IMG/VR virus record: IMGVR_UViG_3300020410_000948
Location: 29,807 to 93,806 of that record
Length of the DNA: 64,000 nt
Direction: 5' to 3' (one strand)
From: a virus
In this document: positions 53,458 through 61,698 of the stretch, piece after piece
Layout: every line of letters begins with the position of its first letter
Position numbering within the stretch: position 1 is the first letter of the stretch
Program-made: the position numbers and the translations under genes
The notes under the pieces: generated by a model
What the model saw: the letters and a program-made list of their open reading frames with translations, nothing else
What the model was told of the DNA's origin: nothing
The model's database searches: none

Positions 53458-55563
53458 CTAAGCAAGCGCTGCAAAGGTTGAAGCATAGATGTACCTCATT
53501 TCATCAATGTTAGGTTTTCGTTTTTGATTTTTTACAAAAGAAGCGACAGCCTCTTTAACATTGTTCTTGAATGTAGCCGAAGGTTTTGTATTGCTATCTA
53601 TAATAGATTTTATGACAGACTCATCAATATCCATAAACGGCTCCATGCCTGTCAATATACAAAGCTTAAGATATTCCAATTGATCAAACTCACTTTTTGT
53701 TAAGCTTCTAGCGTTCTTTTTATTGAAGTGATTTAATGCCATTGGAGCAACAAGTTCTGCGATAGTCTTCTGTGACTCGTAAGCCCAAAGAGTTACAGCG
53801 AGAGAGTCTCCAGTTCTAGGAAGAACCCTTTTCTGCTTTCTAGGGCCTGTATCTCTAGAGTTTAAAGGTCTACCACCTCTTGGATCTACAAGGTCACGCT
53901 TTTCTTCCTGCGGTGGTTGTTTGGATTTCTCTTCAAGTTTATTAATCTCGTCAACCTCTGATGGCGGCAAGCCTAGTCCATTCAAATAGATATCCTTGTC
54001 TATTATATCTTTAGTCAAAGCTATCTTAGCAATATCGTCTTTGTGTTGGGGGTTATGATAAGGACCAGCTTTCTTTGGAGATAGCGCATCATTCACTCTA
54101 GCTCTTTCCTCTCTTCGTACACGTATCTTCTCAATAGATGGCAGCTCTCTAAATCTTTCAAGAAGTGTCTCGTGAGATATAATATCTCTGTCTGCCAATT
54201 GAACTAACAATTGTTTTTGGGCCGCTTCATCAGAAAGCACAATAGAATCGAAATGTATTTCGGCAGGAAATCTAAAACCCATAGCTTTTTGCACTAACTT
54301 GATTTCGTGTTGCCAAAACTGTTTTAATACTTCTCTTCCATACTCTAGTCTTTCAATGAGAGTTTTTAGTGATACATAATTGTTTGTGTATCCACCGCTT
54401 GCTCCCGCAGCTCCCGTTAGGGTTGGTGGAATCCCAAGACCAGCGTAAACACTAGTAAGAACTGGTTGATATTTTTCTGAACCTAAGAACTTGTATACCT
54501 GAGTGCTACTTTCTTTGAAGTCAATTTCTGGACCCCAAACCAAATCCATTGTACCTCCGCCAACATTACTAGCCAAGATATCTCTTAGTTTATTAATGGC
54601 AGCTTTAGTAGGAATAATCTTATGATCTAAATCACCAATCCTCCAAAGTCTTACGTTTGAGATTGCGCCATCTAGAGCAGCTAGGTCTGCAAGCTTCATT
54701 TTTTCTAGCATAATGATATCATCGAGAATAGCATAGATCATAGGGTTTGCCCACATGTTCCAGTCGTCTTTCTTGTAATGGAACATCATGACCTTTTCTC
54801 TGTCTAAAGGTATCTCTCTTTCCCCTCCGTTAAACTGCTTTAGCATCGCAGGAGGGAGAGGTTTATTATTACCCTCTCGACCATTATACATCAATAGAGA
54901 ATTTACTGTGGTTTTTGATACCTTGAGGACATACTCCAGATCTCCTGTAAAAGCTGCTGTTTCGCTATTCTTTACGCTAACAGCTAAAGGGTTTAAGAAA
55001 TCATACTTCCAAGGAATCTCTCTTCTAGAAACAGGAATGTCTTCTATCTTCATGTCTGGGGCTGCGCTACTTCTCTTTAGTTCAGCTTCTTTTTTCTTGC
55101 TAATTTTGGCCGTTCTTCTTTTTGCTACAACGTTACCACATCTGTAGAGATAATTTAAAAATCTTTCAGACCGATCTAAGCCATTTACATTTTCAAACCA
55201 TTTTCTATAGAATCTTTCGATGGACTTGTTGGGATGTACTAAAGTAAGCCCTTGAGACGCAAAGTCTCCCATTAGATCAATAACGTTTCTTACAATACCA
55301 ACTTTCTCGTAGGCTTGCATACACATTTTCATTATTCTTTTTTGCTGCTTAGGTACAGCTTCACCCGGACGAAACGCAGTGTAGTCATTTCTATAGAAGC
55401 TCGGACGAACAGAGCGAGATGATTCAACATCTATAAAAGTTCTGTTGTCGTAAGCATATGATTTTTGTATTCCGTCATAGGCATGAACATTGTCAGAAGA
55501 CTGTTGATAGGCCTTACTTTTCTCTAAATCATCAGACCATGTTAAGTAAAGATCGTCGGACAT
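53458..55563 (-). CDS. Portal protein
   Basis: A 701-residue protein. The segment AYEKVGIVRNVIDLMGDFAS, then QGLTL is the conserved early helix-strand of large-phage portals. It is followed by YLYRCGNVVAKRRTA, the KVMMFHYKKDDWNMWANPMI region and DFKESSTQVYKFLGSEKYQP, typical of the stem and wing. YAGLGIPPTLTGAAGASGGY, then YVSLKTLIERLEYGREVLKQ belongs to the crown side. The long C-terminal extension (residues 540-701) is Lys/Glu/Pro-rich and helical. It lies directly downstream of TerL with its own late-promoter motif. It forms the dodecameric ring through which DNA enters the capsid. Confidence 0.88.
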   Translation of the reverse strand: MSDDLYLTWSDDLEKSKAYQQSSDNVHAYDGIQKSYAYDNRTFIDVESSRSVRPSFYRNDYTAFRPGEAVPKQQKRIMKMCMQAYEKVGIVRNVIDLMGDFASQGLTLVHPNKSIERFYRKWFENVNGLDRSERFLNYLYRCGNVVAKRRTAKISKKKEAELKRSSAAPDMKIEDIPVSRREIPWKYDFLNPLAVSVKNSETAAFTGDLEYVLKVSKTTVNSLLMYNGREGNNKPLPPAMLKQFNGGEREIPLDREKVMMFHYKKDDWNMWANPMIYAILDDIIMLEKMKLADLAALDGAISNVRLWRIGDLDHKIIPTKAAINKLRDILASNVGGGTMDLVWGPEIDFKESSTQVYKFLGSEKYQPVLTSVYAGLGIPPTLTGAAGASGGYTNNYVSLKTLIERLEYGREVLKQFWQHEIKLVQKAMGFRFPAEIHFDSIVLSDEAAQKQLLVQLADRDIISHETLLERFRELPSIEKIRVRREERARVNDALSPKKAGPYHNPQHKDDIAKIALTKDIIDKDIYLNGLGLPPSEVDEINKLEEKSKQPPQEEKRDLVDPRGGRPLNSRDTGPRKQKRVLPRTGDSLAVTLWAYESQKTIAELVAPMALNHFNKKNARSLTKSEFDQLEYLKLCILTGMEPFMDIDESVIKSIIDSNTKPSATFKNNVKEAVASFVKNQKRKPNIDEMRYIYASTFAALA

Positions 55564-55607
55564 TTGTATTACCTCTTAAGCAATAGTATTGATAGTTGTA
55601 TTCATAA

Positions 55608-55619
55608 CAATATACACAG
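55608..55619 (-). promoter_or_regulatory. Putative late promoter motif for the portal gene
   Basis: Reads CTGTGTATATTG on the minus strand, a variant of TTGTGTATATAA, 45 bases upstream of the portal start in the 58-base gap after TerL. Confidence 0.45.
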
Positions 55620-55621
55620 TA

Positions 55622-57616
55622 TTAATATATATTGTCCATATTTTCAGTAAACCAAGAGGGTCCCCTATACATCGGACCGTCTTCTTTATTATCAATAGTA
55701 TTGGATTTTTTAGCAAACCCACCATAATGGTCAAACGTTTGTACTGTTTTTTCAACAGACATTTGTCTAGCGGACATGTTAGCCATGATTAAGGAAGAGT
55801 AGCGGTCTTTACGCAATCTTCTTTTCCTTCCTGCCGCAACTTTTACTTCAGGAGTATCCCATCTTTCTCTCCCCGTGCCGGTTTGGGTCATGACTATCAT
55901 AGATAGTTCGTTCTTTAATTCTTCTATCTCCATAACGCAATCTTCCAGAGTATCATACAGTCTCCCCTCTCTTCCGTCCTCCTCTGCTGATAGACCTAAG
56001 CTAACCGCATCAAAATCTGGAAACAGCACAAGTTTGTCCTCGAAGTCCTTTCTTAATCCGTGATTCGCCTCTGCTAGCCAATCGTATTTTGCAAACTGGC
56101 ACATCTTCAAGATATGCAGTCCGGGTTCATTGTCTGTATCTTTAGGCTTATCCCAGTCTATAACGGGCCAGATCTTATGTTCTCCCTCTCTGACTTTATC
56201 TTTATCATGCAAAGCCTCCATTACGGCTATACCGCCGCCTTGAGCATCTAGAGCTATTTCAGCGCAAGGAAATACCCTCATTAAATTTCGTATTTTTCTT
56301 GCACAGTATGAGTAGAAGTCGTCCTCGTCCGCCATATTTGATTTTAGTTGTTCTCTATGTTGGCTTCTGTTTGTAGTCCATACATGTACAACTCTACGAT
56401 GTGTACCGTTTAGCTCTAACACGACAATACTAAAGTTATCAACCTCAGACGCTGGGTCAACTCCAAAAATATATTTTTTCTCAGGATCGCCTTTGAGGAG
56501 TGCCTCAAAATGGACTTCTTCATCATTGAACTTTATATTGTTTGATTCTGAAGCTACGCAGTTTTCTATGAGTGATCTCTTGAAAAAACCCTGACTGTCT
56601 GTTGTAAAACATGCTCCGTACTCCATCTGGAAAATGCCTGCATGAACTGTGGCTCTGGCTCTTGCTATCTGGCCTTCATCCATAAATCCTTCTGGAAGTG
56701 TTGTGACGGGCATCCTAATGACAGAATATTCATCCCAAGCAAAATCTTCTGGAACATCCGGACCAAATACTTCTTGCAGCTTAAATCTATCGCCTCCACT
56801 ATTCACTATAGCTTTATATCTTTTCCAGTAATCAGCAAAGTGATTAAAATCATAATATGCTGTTCCGGAAAGTATGATTTGGTTTGATTTGTCGGTGAGG
56901 GGGTTGTTAGCATCTGCAGTATAGGGGATTCCCAGCTCTTCCGCTTTTTTCTTGCTGGCTTTGGTTTTAACTTTTTCTATTGGTGATGCTGACACTGCCG
57001 CAAAACCCGCAACAACATTCTCAAATATGTCACGAGGTATGGATGCAAACTCGTCAGCAATAATATCGTTTGCACGCTGACCACGAATCTTGCTTCCGTC
57101 ACCGAGAGGTAAACAAGTTATAGTGCTATCGCCAATATGCATTACACATCTATCGACATCTCTTCTGGGGCCGCTATTAGAGCCGCACAGATCCCTCAGA
57201 ATGGGCGCGTTCTTCCAAATGGTGTCCATATACTCAAAAAGCACTTTCGACTGTCTAAACGCTGCACCGACGACGATAATCTTTCTTCTCGGCATAAACA
57301 ATGCTCGAAGTAGTGGATATACAGATAGAATAAAAGACTTACCCATACCACGACTACCAATAAGCATTGGAAACTTTTTATTCCACATTTCTTGCAGTAT
57401 CAGAGATTGAAAGGGGGATACCTCAATGTTTAAGATATATTTACATGCGAACGAAAAATATTCTGGCTGCATAAAGAGCCAAGCTATTCTTTCTAGAATT
57501 TTATCATTGTCGCCATCATGAAATATAAAATCTATCGGATTAAATAAATCTTCTTCTTTTACGCTTATGCCTAGCCATGCGTCTTGTAATACTTTTTCTA
57601 TGTTTTCTTTTTTCAT
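55622..57616 (-). CDS. terL: Terminase large subunit
   Basis: A 664-residue DNA-packaging motor. Walker A is LIGSRGMGKSF (about residues 84-94), followed by the IIVVGAAFRQSKVLFEYM segment. Walker B is DIIADEFASIP (about 187-197), and the coupling motif ILSGTAYYDFNHF follows. The C-terminal RNase H-type nuclease shows FGVDPASEVDNFSIV and EIALDAQGGGIAVME with the expected aspartates. It pairs with the putative small subunit four genes upstream and with HNH and ERCC4 nucleases between them. The start overlaps the ClpP-like gene's stop (TAATG). Confidence 0.95.
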   Translation of the reverse strand: MKKENIEKVLQDAWLGISVKEEDLFNPIDFIFHDGDNDKILERIAWLFMQPEYFSFACKYILNIEVSPFQSLILQEMWNKKFPMLIGSRGMGKSFILSVYPLLRALFMPRRKIIVVGAAFRQSKVLFEYMDTIWKNAPILRDLCGSNSGPRRDVDRCVMHIGDSTITCLPLGDGSKIRGQRANDIIADEFASIPRDIFENVVAGFAAVSASPIEKVKTKASKKKAEELGIPYTADANNPLTDKSNQIILSGTAYYDFNHFADYWKRYKAIVNSGGDRFKLQEVFGPDVPEDFAWDEYSVIRMPVTTLPEGFMDEGQIARARATVHAGIFQMEYGACFTTDSQGFFKRSLIENCVASESNNIKFNDEEVHFEALLKGDPEKKYIFGVDPASEVDNFSIVVLELNGTHRRVVHVWTTNRSQHREQLKSNMADEDDFYSYCARKIRNLMRVFPCAEIALDAQGGGIAVMEALHDKDKVREGEHKIWPVIDWDKPKDTDNEPGLHILKMCQFAKYDWLAEANHGLRKDFEDKLVLFPDFDAVSLGLSAEEDGREGRLYDTLEDCVMEIEELKNELSMIVMTQTGTGRERWDTPEVKVAAGRKRRLRKDRYSSLIMANMSARQMSVEKTVQTFDHYGGFAKKSNTIDNKEDGPMYRGPSWFTENMDNIY

Positions 57617-58275
57617 TAAAGTCTCTTAAGTATATTTTCTACTGAATTGTTTTGGCCTTTACCAAACAATATATCTGCAAAGCCATATTCTACGGCACGT
57701 TCGCCATCAAGTATCCAATCCTCTTTTACATTTAGTCTTCGTTTCAAAATTGATTTTATCTCTACAGGTTTTTTGCCTTTGAAAGCCGAGCCCTTCTTGC
57801 AAGCAGATACATATATATCATACATCATTTCCTTTGACTTTTTAAGGGCCTCAGCGTTCGATATAAACTGCTTTGTGGTTCCACTGGTCTCACAAGACCC
57901 TTCGTGTATTAACCACTCTGTGTGGGGGTGTGTGACCCTTAAACCTTTACCTATGACAGCTTGTGGTATAATGCTTCCCATAGAAGATGCTGAACCATAG
58001 CAAATAAATAAGAATTTACACTTACTTGCTCTTATTGCGTCGTATATTGCAAAGCCTGCATTTTGGTCACCACCAATATTGTACTGATGAATAATTATTG
58101 GGTTACTGTTTAAAGATTCAAGCATTGTTAGATTTTTGATAAACTCTACAGCATGTTTTGACCCCAACCCATCATCTCCTGACTCAAGGAATATTTCTCT
58201 TGTCTGAGAAAGCAGTCCATAGTCGTGCCAGTTTGATAAAGCTGAATATATTTGTGATCTATTCGGTCGGTTCAT
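57616..58275 (-). CDS. ClpP-like serine protease
   Basis: A 219-residue protein. FICYGSASSMGSIIPQA is the ClpP 'G-x-A-x-S-M-G' nucleophile elbow (Ser about 98). VTHPHTEWLIHEGS holds the catalytic His (about 124). KEDWILDGERAVEYGFAD matches the Asp-containing segment of ClpP (about 186). In phages such ClpP-type domains serve as prohead maturation proteases. Here it sits directly before TerL rather than next to the portal, while a second protease-like domain lies in the scaffold gene. It could be the maturation protease or a partner of host Clp ATPases. Confidence 0.8.
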   Translation of the reverse strand: MNRPNRSQIYSALSNWHDYGLLSQTREIFLESGDDGLGSKHAVEFIKNLTMLESLNSNPIIIHQYNIGGDQNAGFAIYDAIRASKCKFLFICYGSASSMGSIIPQAVIGKGLRVTHPHTEWLIHEGSCETSGTTKQFISNAEALKKSKEMMYDIYVSACKKGSAFKGKKPVEIKSILKRRLNVKEDWILDGERAVEYGFADILFGKGQNNSVENILKRL

Positions 58276-58786
58276 GGAACATCTCGTTCAACCTCTTAAA
58301 AATACTATTCGCTACTAAAAAGGCGTTATCTTTGTTATCACAGAAAAGCACGTGTATGCCGTACCAGTTTTGGTATTCCATCAAAGATCTGAGCAGATAC
58401 TTCCCTGTTATGCGCCGCTTCTTTATTTGTGCCTCTACGTAAGCCGGTCTGGTTTGCTTCATGTAATCAGAAAAAATAGAATTTGGATAGTCTACTAAGT
58501 CTGACATAGAAAATTCACAAATAATATATTTAAATGCGAATTCTTGCATCCTCTGCATCTCTTTATCAAAAGCTTTCTTTTTCTTTCCAAGGTTGTTAGC
58601 TATTTCCTCTACGGAAAACTTTCGTTCGATACAGACCATATCCTCAAAACCTTTGATCGTATAGTCTCCGGTCTTTAGTGTTTCCTGCTCCATGCCGGCA
58701 CACTTATCGTATTCACCAAAGTACCATCCTTTTTGTTCTCTGGTATCTTGCAATACTGTATATTTCGGTATAGTCTTTTTAGCCAT
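58259..58786 (-). CDS. ERCC4/XPF-type structure-specific nuclease
   Basis: A 175-residue protein consisting of just the ERCC4 nuclease fold. VLQDTREQKGW has the first catalytic acid and 'R-E' (Asp14, Arg16, Glu17). LKTGDYTIKG provides the Gly-Asp-Tyr acid (Asp41). VCIERKFSVEEIANNL carries the signature E-R-K (54-56). The later YIICEFSMSDLV completes the sheet. XPF/Mus81 family enzymes cut branched or flap DNA near junctions. In this packaging gene group it may resolve replicated, recombined DNA before packaging, the role T4 endonuclease VII plays. There is no C-terminal HhH domain. It overlaps both neighbours. Confidence 0.85.
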   Translation of the reverse strand: MAKKTIPKYTVLQDTREQKGWYFGEYDKCAGMEQETLKTGDYTIKGFEDMVCIERKFSVEEIANNLGKKKKAFDKEMQRMQEFAFKYIICEFSMSDLVDYPNSIFSDYMKQTRPAYVEAQIKKRRITGKYLLRSLMEYQNWYGIHVLFCDNKDNAFLVANSIFKRLNEMFHEPTE

Positions 58787-59036
58787 CTATCAGTCCTAAC
58801 AAATAAGCCTCGTAATGCCCCTCATTACCCGTTACTTCCTTGTGACAGTTATAACATAGGGTTATGCCATTGTTTACATCAAACCTCAAAGAAGAAGCGC
58901 TAGCCCATTTTCTAATGTGGTGAACGTATAGCTTTTTCTTTTTGCCGCCCGTCTTACACATCTTACAAGTAAACTTATCTCGCTTCAAGACATCCATCCG
59001 AAACTTCTTGTAAGCTGGATCGTCGTAATTCCTCAT
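58779..59036 (-). CDS. HNH endonuclease of the packaging group
   Basis: An 85-residue compact HNH protein. CKMC (24-27) and CYNC-His (61-65) form the structural zinc site. LYVHHIRKW gives the catalytic His pair (39-40), with Asn in FDVNNGITL. Short HNH proteins of this type next to terminase genes assist TerL cleavage in HK97-like phages (gp74), so a packaging role is likely rather than homing. Its 5' end overlaps the Gmd-2 gene by 62 bases, the longest overlap in the late region. It ends just inside the ERCC4 gene. Confidence 0.85.
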   Translation of the reverse strand: MRNYDDPAYKKFRMDVLKRDKFTCKMCKTGGKKKKLYVHHIRKWASASSLRFDVNNGITLCYNCHKEVTGNEGHYEAYLLGLIDG

Positions 59037-60021
59037 CTATATCTGCCTCCGTCATTAATTCTGCTAGTCTTCTGAATTTGATTTGTGGTTCCCATCCGAG
59101 CTCTTCTCTTGCTTTGGTCGGGTTACCAAGTAAGTAATCAACTTCAGCGGGTCTAAAGAATTCAGGGTCAATGTACACGTACTCATTCCAATTGTCAATG
59201 CCAGCGTACCCAAAAGAGCATTCCAAAAACTCCTCAACACTGTGTGTTTCTCCAGTAGCGATGACATAATCGTCTGGTTCTTCTTGTTGCAGCATGAGCC
59301 ACATTCCTCGTACATAGTCTTTTGCATGTCCCCAATCTCTCCTTGCTTGTAGGTTTCCAAGTCTTAGTTTTGGGAAATTCTCATCTTTCCCAGAAGCAAC
59401 AAATTTTCCAATCCATTTTGTTATTTTTCGCGTGACGAAGTTTTCTCCTCGTCGCTCGCTCTCATGGTTGAACAGAATCCCGCTAGAAGCATGAATTCCA
59501 TAGCTGTCTCTATAATTTCTTACCAAGTGATGTGCTGCAAGTTTTGCAATCGCGTAAGGCGACTGGGGCATAAAAGCCGTGTTTTCGTCTTGATATTTTC
59601 CACTACTTGTTACGGTAAAGTTTTTGCCAAACATTTCACTGGAAGAAGCCTGATAAAATCTTATTTCGTTACATCTAGGAGAAACTCTGATCGCTTCCAA
59701 TATATTTAGGCATCCGCCAGCAGTAACATCCCAAGTTAGTGTCGGTTGTTTAAAAGATGTCCCAACGTGAGACTGAGCAGCAAGATTGTAAACTTCATCT
59801 GGCTCATACTTATTAATAATGTCAGAGACACAAAATCCATCGGTAATGTCTCCCTCTACCAAAACAAAGTTTTCGTTTTTCTGATGTTCGCCAATTCTTT
59901 CCGTTGTGTCCACGCTACTTCTTCTAGCAACGCCAACTACTTTATAATTTTTAGATATTAGCAAGTCAGTTAAATAACTTCCGTCTTGGCCGGTAACTCC
60001 AAATACAATCGCTGTCTTCAT
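58975..60021 (-). CDS. gmd: GDP-mannose 4,6-dehydratase (copy 2, in the packaging region)
   Basis: A 348-residue protein. The start at 60021 follows AAAGGTGAA and lies one base past the preceding stop; the in-frame ATG at 60045 is inside that gene. It carries VFGVTGQDGSYLTDLL (NADP loop), ARRSSVDT, YQASSSEMFGKN, SPYAIAKLAAHH (Tyr-x-x-x-Lys), NFVTRKITKW and LQARRDWGHAKDYVRG. All Gmd signatures are intact. It differs clearly from copy 1 at 5267 in loops and linkers, so they are not a recent duplicate. Its place between small terminase and HNH genes is unusual; it could supply a virion- or host-glycan precursor late in infection. Confidence 0.92.
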   Translation of the reverse strand: MKTAIVFGVTGQDGSYLTDLLISKNYKVVGVARRSSVDTTERIGEHQKNENFVLVEGDITDGFCVSDIINKYEPDEVYNLAAQSHVGTSFKQPTLTWDVTAGGCLNILEAIRVSPRCNEIRFYQASSSEMFGKNFTVTSSGKYQDENTAFMPQSPYAIAKLAAHHLVRNYRDSYGIHASSGILFNHESERRGENFVTRKITKWIGKFVASGKDENFPKLRLGNLQARRDWGHAKDYVRGMWLMLQQEEPDDYVIATGETHSVEEFLECSFGYAGIDNWNEYVYIDPEFFRPAEVDYLLGNPTKAREELGWEPQIKFRRLAELMTEADIDEELRRSSLQEVSDGCLEAR

Positions 60022-60022
60022 A

Positions 60023-60838
60023 TTATTCACCTTTAAAAGTATCACTTGTTAGAAACGGTTGGTCTACTTGACCATCTTCATATTTAATGTATTCTGATAA
60101 ACGCTCTTTCTCTGCTGCTGTGGCTAGTCGCATTTTTTCCATCTCTACACCTATCTGGGTTCTGAAAGTAGGATCTGATGCAATCTTTTTCACCAATGAC
60201 GCAAACGTTAACTTAGAATCTTCGATAGCCTTGATTCTTTGTTCCCTAGTACCCTTCAGGTCCTTGAGCATTGTTGCTTTTCGTGCTTGAAGATCCTTAT
60301 AATCCTTAGATAGCGTCTCTTGCGCTGCTCTTTGCATAGCCACTTGCCGCTCTAAGGACGAGATGTAGTCACGGTCCTGATCTTCTTTATCTCTTTGTTT
60401 CTCGGCTATGATGAGAGCCTGAACGCCCTCAATATCTTCTAGATTTTCTTGTTGTGTCGTCAAGATCCTATTCATTAGAATCTCAAGCTTAATTGTATCC
60501 ACGATTTGGATTTCTTCTGTGTGAAACACATCGTCTTTGAACTGCGCCCACATTTTTGTAAAGTGGAACTGAAAAAGCTCTAATTCGGAACTTGAGAACT
60601 GAGTCAAAAGCTCCTTAAAGTATGGCTTACTTTTAAGTTCCTGATGAGCCTCGATTTCTCTCTTCTGACTTTTAGATAAGCCGACATTCGTTTCGATCCA
60701 GCTTTTAACCGAGGATACATTCCTACCTAACTGATCCGCTATGTGCTCAGGAGAAAGAGCCTCGCAATTCTGCTCGATAAATTCAATTTCATCTACTGAG
60801 AACCGCCCCTTCTTTTTGTCTTTGCTAGTTTCAGACAT
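60023..60838 (-). CDS. Putative small terminase subunit
   Basis: A 271-residue protein with an N-terminal SANT/HTH-like domain (FSVDEIEFIEQNCEALSPEH; then IADQLGRNVSSVKSWIE), which would bind the packaging site. A long helical coiled coil spans residues 130-215 (SSLERQVAMQRAAQETLSKD; then YKDLQARKATMLKDLKGTRE) for ring assembly, and the C-terminus is charged. This layout is that of many small terminases. It lies before Gmd-2, HNH, ERCC4 and TerL on the same strand and two bases after the sigma-factor stop. Recognition is by domain layout and position, not by family motif. Confidence 0.6.
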   Translation of the reverse strand: MSETSKDKKKGRFSVDEIEFIEQNCEALSPEHIADQLGRNVSSVKSWIETNVGLSKSQKREIEAHQELKSKPYFKELLTQFSSSELELFQFHFTKMWAQFKDDVFHTEEIQIVDTIKLEILMNRILTTQQENLEDIEGVQALIIAEKQRDKEDQDRDYISSLERQVAMQRAAQETLSKDYKDLQARKATMLKDLKGTREQRIKAIEDSKLTFASLVKKIASDPTFRTQIGVEMEKMRLATAAEKERLSEYIKYEDGQVDQPFLTSDTFKGE

Positions 60839-60840
60839 AT

Positions 60841-61344
60841 TTACTCCCCATCAACAATCTTTTTAATTATGCTCTCTATTTCAAGCCTTCTCTTTTTAGA
60901 TATAGATACACCAGAACACAATCTGAGATAATCAGCCCTCATGTTTGCTGGTATGTTGTTTTTTACTAGCTCTTTTATTTCTAGATCGGAGATTCTGGAC
61001 AAGATATCCTGATCCTCTCTCATTATACTAAAGTTTTCGATACTGTGTGCTTCAAGAAGGTTCTTCTTCCTCCTCTGGACATTTTCTGCCTTGCCTTCGT
61101 CCTGCCGGTAGTAATTGTCTCTCTTAAAGTTCTTGAGTCTGTTGGCTATATGTACAAACAAAAAGTTTTCTAGTGGTCTGGACTCATTATATCTTTCAAG
61201 AGCTTCCATGCCTATGATAAAAGCCTCCTGCTTAATATCTTCTACCGAATAAAACGCAAACGTATATTTATTGGACAGTTTATCAGCGACTTTAGTAATA
61301 GTATCAACAACTTCCTGTTCTGACATATTACTAGGTATTTTCAT
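60841..61344 (-). CDS. T4 gp55-like sigma factor (late transcription)
   Basis: A 167-residue protein. Residues about 20-85 match sigma-70 region 2: FYSVEDIKQEAFIIGMEALE (region 2.1, core RNA polymerase binding), then RPLENFLFVHIANRLKNFKR followed by DNYYR (regions 2.2-2.4, -10 recognition). There is no region 1 or full region 4, as in small phage late sigma factors. Its product would direct host RNA polymerase to phage late promoters. The recurrent TTGTGTATATAA motif upstream of the late genes is the natural candidate target. It is TAATG-coupled to the small acidic protein before it. Confidence 0.75.
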   Translation of the reverse strand: MKIPSNMSEQEVVDTITKVADKLSNKYTFAFYSVEDIKQEAFIIGMEALERYNESRPLENFLFVHIANRLKNFKRDNYYRQDEGKAENVQRRKKNLLEAHSIENFSIMREDQDILSRISDLEIKELVKNNIPANMRADYLRLCSGVSISKKRRLEIESIIKKIVDGE

Positions 61345-61517
61345 TAACTGTCGCCGCCCTCTTCTTCAATAGTTAGTTTCTCAATGATAGCAGCAGCTTC
61401 TTCAGTCGCCGGATCTTCATTTTCTAATTCAGAAGCCACAGACTCCTCTAGCTCCCCGGAAGCGCGCGCCACGAACTCAGATTCTACCTGCTTCGGTTGA
61501 TTTTTATCGTGTGACAT
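61344..61517 (-). CDS. Small acidic protein preceding the late sigma factor
   Basis: A 57-residue protein reading from MSHDKNQPKQVESEF to the C-terminal IEEEGGDS. Roughly one third of residues are Asp or Glu, with helical stretches (GELEESVASELENED; AAAIIEKLTIEEE). The ribosome site TGGAGA is six bases before the ATG and the stop overlaps the sigma-factor start (TAATG), which argues for a real, translated gene. It is the first gene of the late region, 60 bases after a late-promoter motif. A sigma partner or coactivator role is possible but unsupported by a motif. Confidence 0.6.
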   Translation of the reverse strand: MSHDKNQPKQVESEFVARASGELEESVASELENEDPATEEAAAIIEKLTIEEEGGDS

Positions 61518-61576
61518 ATTATCTCCATTGCACTAAAATGTAAAATTACCTATAATAATAATAGGCTTTTGTAAAA

Positions 61577-61588
61577 AACTATACACAA
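61577..61588 (-). promoter_or_regulatory. Putative late promoter motif at the head of the late region
   Basis: Reads TTGTGTATAGTT on the minus strand, preceded by seven T residues, 60 bases upstream of the small acidic protein. It is the first copy of the motif in the late region and would make the sigma factor autoregulated. Confidence 0.5.
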
Positions 61589-61698
61589 AAAAAGACCTAA
61601 TTTGAAAAATACAAAACAAATAGGATATTAGCAGAGAAGAATTATGGGCGATTTTGACTGTAATCTGAAACTGGAAATTAAAAGGATGGAGAGTATAT

